In this document: piece by piece, positions 60,464 to 64,000 of the stretch | Numbering within the stretch: position 1 is the first letter of the stretch | Layout of the letters: every line of letters begins with the position of its first letter | From: Glandiceps talaboti | Lineage: Eukaryota; Hemichordata; Enteropneusta; Spengelidae | DNA: 64,000 nt | Direction: 5' to 3' | NCBI RefSeq assembly: GCF_964340395.1 | Contig: NC_135568.1 | Span: 12,271,276-12,335,275 of the forward strand | The notes under the pieces: generated by a model | Seen by the model: the letters and a program-made list of their open reading frames with translations, nothing else | Told to the model about the DNA's origin: nothing | The model's database searches: none | Program-made: the position numbers and the translations under genes

Positions 60464-61773
60464 CAGGGTTCGCACGGTCCTGGAAAACCCTGGAAAACCC
60501 TGGAATTTCAAACCCTCCCTGGAAAACCCTGGAAAACCCTGGAAAAATGCGCCCTACCCCTGGAAAACCCTGGAAAATGATCATGTTCAATCGATCGATT
60601 AATATTGACGATCGTCATGTCCGTGCTCGAGCCACCCATTCATATGGTTCTGAATCTCGTAAATGTGAAATCGCGAAAATATTTTTCAAAGTCATTCGCC
60701 ACGCTGGGTGATGAATTAAAATTCACGCCGATTGAACCCAGACAGTCAAGCGATCGTTCCACGAGACACTTTGCCCCACAGACCGTGCGTATTAGTTGAA
60801 TGGGCGCCGCAGTGTTTCTTTCGATCTTGCATATATTGCTACTCCGTACATCTCCCAGTCGTCATTTCAGGGACATGATATTGTAACAGTCCCGGCCGGG
60901 GTAACATGTACAGTAGGTCTGTTAACAAGATTATCGTAACACTGTAGCGAGTATCAAAGCATCATCAACCTCGATTAGAAATTGTTAGAAAAAGTTCGGC
61001 GCACGAGTCGACTGATACCACAAGCTAGGGCTAGGGCCTAGGGAAGTGCAGTTGAATTTCCGGGTTGTGGAAGTACGGTTGTGACTTTTATTTTGTCGAT
61101 AAATGGGTATTTGTGTTACATGTTCTAAAAGAATAAACTACTGTTTTATGTTGTCGGTACAGTAACATTCGTCAATGGTCAAATTTGAGTTGAAATCGCG
61201 ATGTTCCGCAACTCGTGGCATCGGTACATAAACATCGAGACGCAAGCGATGAATGTATTTAGTTATTCATAGCTCGAAATTTCGTTACGTAAATGACGTT
61301 TTTATTCAAAAGTTTGAAGACAAAAATTATTTTAGGTGACTTATAAATCTAGTAACATCAAACCATACAATAACGAGGACAAACTTTAGTTTTTGATTTA
61401 TTTTTCTGGATATGTCTGAATTAGACTGACGAATGCTGCGACTCAATCTTACACGATCAATGCACCAGCTTGACGAAACGGCTACTTAGGGGGTAGGACA
61501 GAGGTTTCTCCGTTAATCTTAGCGTGTAAACGTGGTTTTGAAACCAATATCTTGCATAGTGTCGATTGTCTTTAAAATGTTTTGTGACATATTATGGGAA
61601 CTGTTGTTGATTTTTCTCGTCCACATCAGACAATTAGATGTCATTCAAAAAATATACTTTAGTGTCAACACCCCTGGAAAATGGCCAAAATCAATATGAA
61701 TACCCCTGGAAAACTGACGAAAAACCCCTGGAAAGTCCTGGAATTTTGTTTTGCTTTAAGTGTACGAACCCTG
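60464..61773. mobile_element. Nested TIR transposon, non-autonomous, 1310 bp
   Basis: Ends are CAGGGTTCGCAC (60464-60475) and GTACGAACCCTG (61762-61773), inverted with one mismatch. TGACA flanks both sides (60459-60463 and 61774-61778). Both subterminal regions carry repeats of CCTGGAAAACCCTGGAAA type. Base composition inside is richer in CpG than the surroundings. No open frame resembles a transposase. The CAGGGTTCG terminus suggests a hAT-like element, but the duplication seen is 5 bp rather than 8, so the superfamily is open. Confidence 0.8.
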
Positions 61774-62227
61774 TGACATCTAAATATCATTACAATAGAT
61801 ATATTGCCACATATCATAATTCATGTATGACATAGTGAGATTTACCAGTTGCTGTGTTAATTACACCATTATCACGTTTATATTACATTCTACGGATACT
61901 CTTAGCCTAACCTAAATATTGTAGAGTTTAGCCGACAATCCATGTAGCAACTCAAATTACAGAATGACCAAAGGATATGTGATCTTTCTTAAAATAGATT
62001 CCAAGGGGTATTCATACTTCATTCTTGTCTGTCAGGGTAATCTTTTATGCACTTGTGACATACAGGAGAAATAAAGTTGCCTCGTTGTTTCACCCATGAG
62101 ACACAATGTTTTGTACACACACAGAGACAACTTCAAATGCAAAAGAAATAGAGGTGCCATGCACATTGGGGATGTAGAAGTAGTTACCATGGTGATTATC
62201 AGTTTGAAAATACACACTTGAAGTCAT

Positions 62228-62470
62228 TAAAATTTACATATTTAGCAAGCACACCAGGTGTAAAATTATACAGAAAAAGTATCTTGACTAACCAGTATAG
62301 AGAAATATCAACGATAAAAACATGAATGTGTGAATATGATGTTAACAATCAAAATATAGCAGAAAATATACATTTTTAACAAGCACACCAGGTGTAAAAT
62401 TATACAGAAAAAGTATCTTGATTTACCAGTAAATAGCAACGATAGAAATATACAAGGTGTGAATATGACA
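62228..62470. repeat. Tandem duplication, about 140-bp unit
   Basis: AGCAAGCACACCAGGTGTAA then AATTATACAGAAAAAGTATCTTGA occurs twice (near 62243 and 62378), each followed by related CCAGTA, CAACGATA and GTGTGAATATGA stretches. Confidence 0.85.
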
Positions 62471-62705
62471 TAGAAGTCGAGATAAAAGTGATTAAAAGAA
62501 TGTAGAATATTTTCATCGGAAGAAGACATTTTCACTCCATCAAATTGCAGTGGTATGTGTTTGGTTGATCATTTATCTAACCTTCATAAATGTAATCAGA
62601 CAGACCAAGATATATAGTTAAAACAGTGTGTAACCCCAATAAGCTTTATAGAGTAGCCTTGTCACACACAGTAAATTCCATAACATTTAATCAGCATCTC
62701 ATTCT

Positions 62706-63355
62706 CACTGTTTTCTGATAACAAAAAATCCAATACACCACCATGGCCATCTTGTGTTGTACAAGAGTACATTCCATGATATAACTTAGTATTTTATACA
62801 GGTTCTTAGTAACACTATTCTCTGATAACAAAATTCCAATACTCTGTCATGGCCATTTTGTGTTGGGACCAAACAACAGTAAATTCCACGTTGCTATTTT
62901 ATCAGTGTCTCTGTATTCCGTCATTTTACAATACTGGAAAAATCCACTCCAGTGTCAAGAGTACATTCCGAAACATAACTGGTAGTAGTAGTAGTAAAGT
63001 TACCTTTATAGTGGAATCTAGTTTTTGAAGTGACTACGTAGCTGTGGTCTGAATCATTCAGACGTCATCAGCATAACTGGTAGTATTTATCAATTTCTAA
63101 GAAACATCGTTTCCTGATAACGAACATCCAAAACACTGTCACGGCTATTTTGCATTGGACAAGAGTACATTCCATGACATAACACACTATTTATCAGTTT
63201 CTCAGTCTTTATACTGTTTCATGATATCAGAAATCCTGTACAGTGCCACAGCCATTTCATGTAAACAACAGTGAATTCCACAACTTGTTATATTATCAAT
63301 ATCTCCGTCTTCGTCTCATAACAAAAATCCAATACAATGTCATGGCCATCATGTA
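62706..63355. repeat. About 120-bp diverged tandem repeat, about 5 units
   Basis: Each unit has CTGATAACAAAAATCCAATA, CTGTCATGGCCATTTTGTGT, ACAAGAGTACATTCCATGA and a TTATCAGTTTCTC-like spacer. Confidence 0.85.
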
Positions 63356-63800
63356 AACAAACTTAAGTTTACTGTCCTTGAATGAGCAGGCCACCCAAAG
63401 TCCAAACCACAATTTTCATACATGTGGTTGCGGTCGTAATAACAACTGTGTAGGCCACATAGACCATAGACATTAGAGACCGGGTCTCTAGACCACAGAT
63501 CATATAGTCTATGCATAGACCACATGTCACTTTTGTGTTTCCTTTGCTCATGCTAGTCAAAGTATTAAATATGTTACATGATCTGAAAATAAGGAAACTC
63601 TCACTGTGACATACCAAAAGTTATGTTCTACAGAAAATTTTGTGTTCCTGTTTGACAGAAATATATTTCCTTCCTTCCTTAAAATTGTTTTATTATCAAA
63701 CACCATGTCGTTTGATCACAGGAATAAATAACTGTACATCTTAACAAGCAAAACAAGTAGATTTTGACAACTATCACATTACATACACTCAGACTTATAG

Positions 63801-64000
63801 TTAAAGGGGAACACCAATCCAGGAAATGAAGCCATTTTCATAAACTGTGATTTCTGGAGAGTCATTTCATGATTTTACATCACCTTCAATTAATGAATAT
63901 TCATGATCCATGAGTGACTTATTCACATTCAGTGTAATAGCTCATGAATATTCATTGTTCAAGCATGAATAATCATTTCTGCTGACTCCCATGATGCAAT
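63801..64000 (+). mobile_element. Dispersed repeat, copy 2, running off the window
   Basis: It starts GTTAAAGGGGAACACC and contains TCTGGAGAGTCATTTCATGA, then several TGAATATTCATGA palindromes and CCATGATGCAAT. The order and sequence mirror the minus-strand copy at 41341-41558. Confidence 0.65.

Larger units (their letters stand above)
59442..64000. other. Intron after the C-terminal Ig exon, to the window end
   Basis: No second-half Ig exon recognised. It contains a 53-bp array (59728-59955), a MITE copy with a nested 1.3-kb element (60141-61778), a duplicated 130-150-bp segment (62228-62470), a diverged array of about 125 bp units (62706-63355) and a dispersed repeat copy (63801-64000). 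Confidence 0.75.

Noticed and set aside
60605-60799. 64-residue open frame within the nested transposon
   Set aside because: No transposase motif; it is probably chance in a CpG-richer segment.

Overview
The window is animal (metazoan) nuclear DNA: AT-rich, with small exons in good consensus splice sites, separated by introns of 0.2 to more than 12 kb that are full of minisatellites, microsatellites, foldback elements and SINEs. No bacterial-type gene, CRISPR array or complete transposase gene is visible. The species cannot be fixed from the sequence; a marine invertebrate is my inference from the intron style and the repeats.

All convincing coding sequence is on the + strand and reads as one large myosin light chain kinase (MLCK)-family gene that begins before the window and continues past its end. 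In order it encodes: the end of a first kinase domain (6520-7279); a linker (7549-7601); an I-set Ig domain (9471-about 9795); two linker micro-exons (21990-22032, 22996-23027); an FN3 domain (23749-24051); an acidic micro-exon (24480-24509); a complete, apparently active MLCK catalytic domain on five exons (25809-32889); and the start of the autoinhibitory/calmodulin-binding tail (33117-33188). Exon phases match at every proposed junction from 6520 to 59441; the one ambiguous junction, after the Ig domain, has two phase-compatible solutions.

The most interesting point is what follows exon 33117-33188. Two downstream exons in the same phase, both starting AAAGCT, can each complete the calmodulin-binding helix. 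Exon A (35281-35334) gives the classic 1-5-8-14 MLCK motif and stops at once. Exon B (46615-46819) gives a different helix without a hydrophobic residue at position 14 and leads to a C-terminal telokin-like Ig domain (59222-59441, continuing outside). The gene may therefore switch both calmodulin binding and C-terminal anchoring by choice of 3' exon. The second point is the tandem-kinase layout. Kinase 1 and kinase 2 share two intron positions and phases, so they look like old duplicates, but the kinase-1 tail has lost the tryptophan and most basic residues of the calmodulin site.

The introns hold recognisable mobile elements: a 401-bp Mutator-like MITE with a 9-bp target duplication (20429-20829), a 347-bp TTAA-flanked foldback (17827-18173) with a half copy, a pair of palindromic elements (15151-15501 and 60141-60458), a 1.3-kb terminal-inverted-repeat element nested in the second of these (60464-61773, TGACA duplication), and two tRNA-derived SINEs (45750-46108, 56789-57158). 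Several minisatellites carry repeated protein-binding or splice-like motifs: CAG/GTAGG donors near 2.5-3.1 kb, octamer plus CCAAT near 14.2 kb, and RFX X-box plus CCAAT near 42.2 kb.
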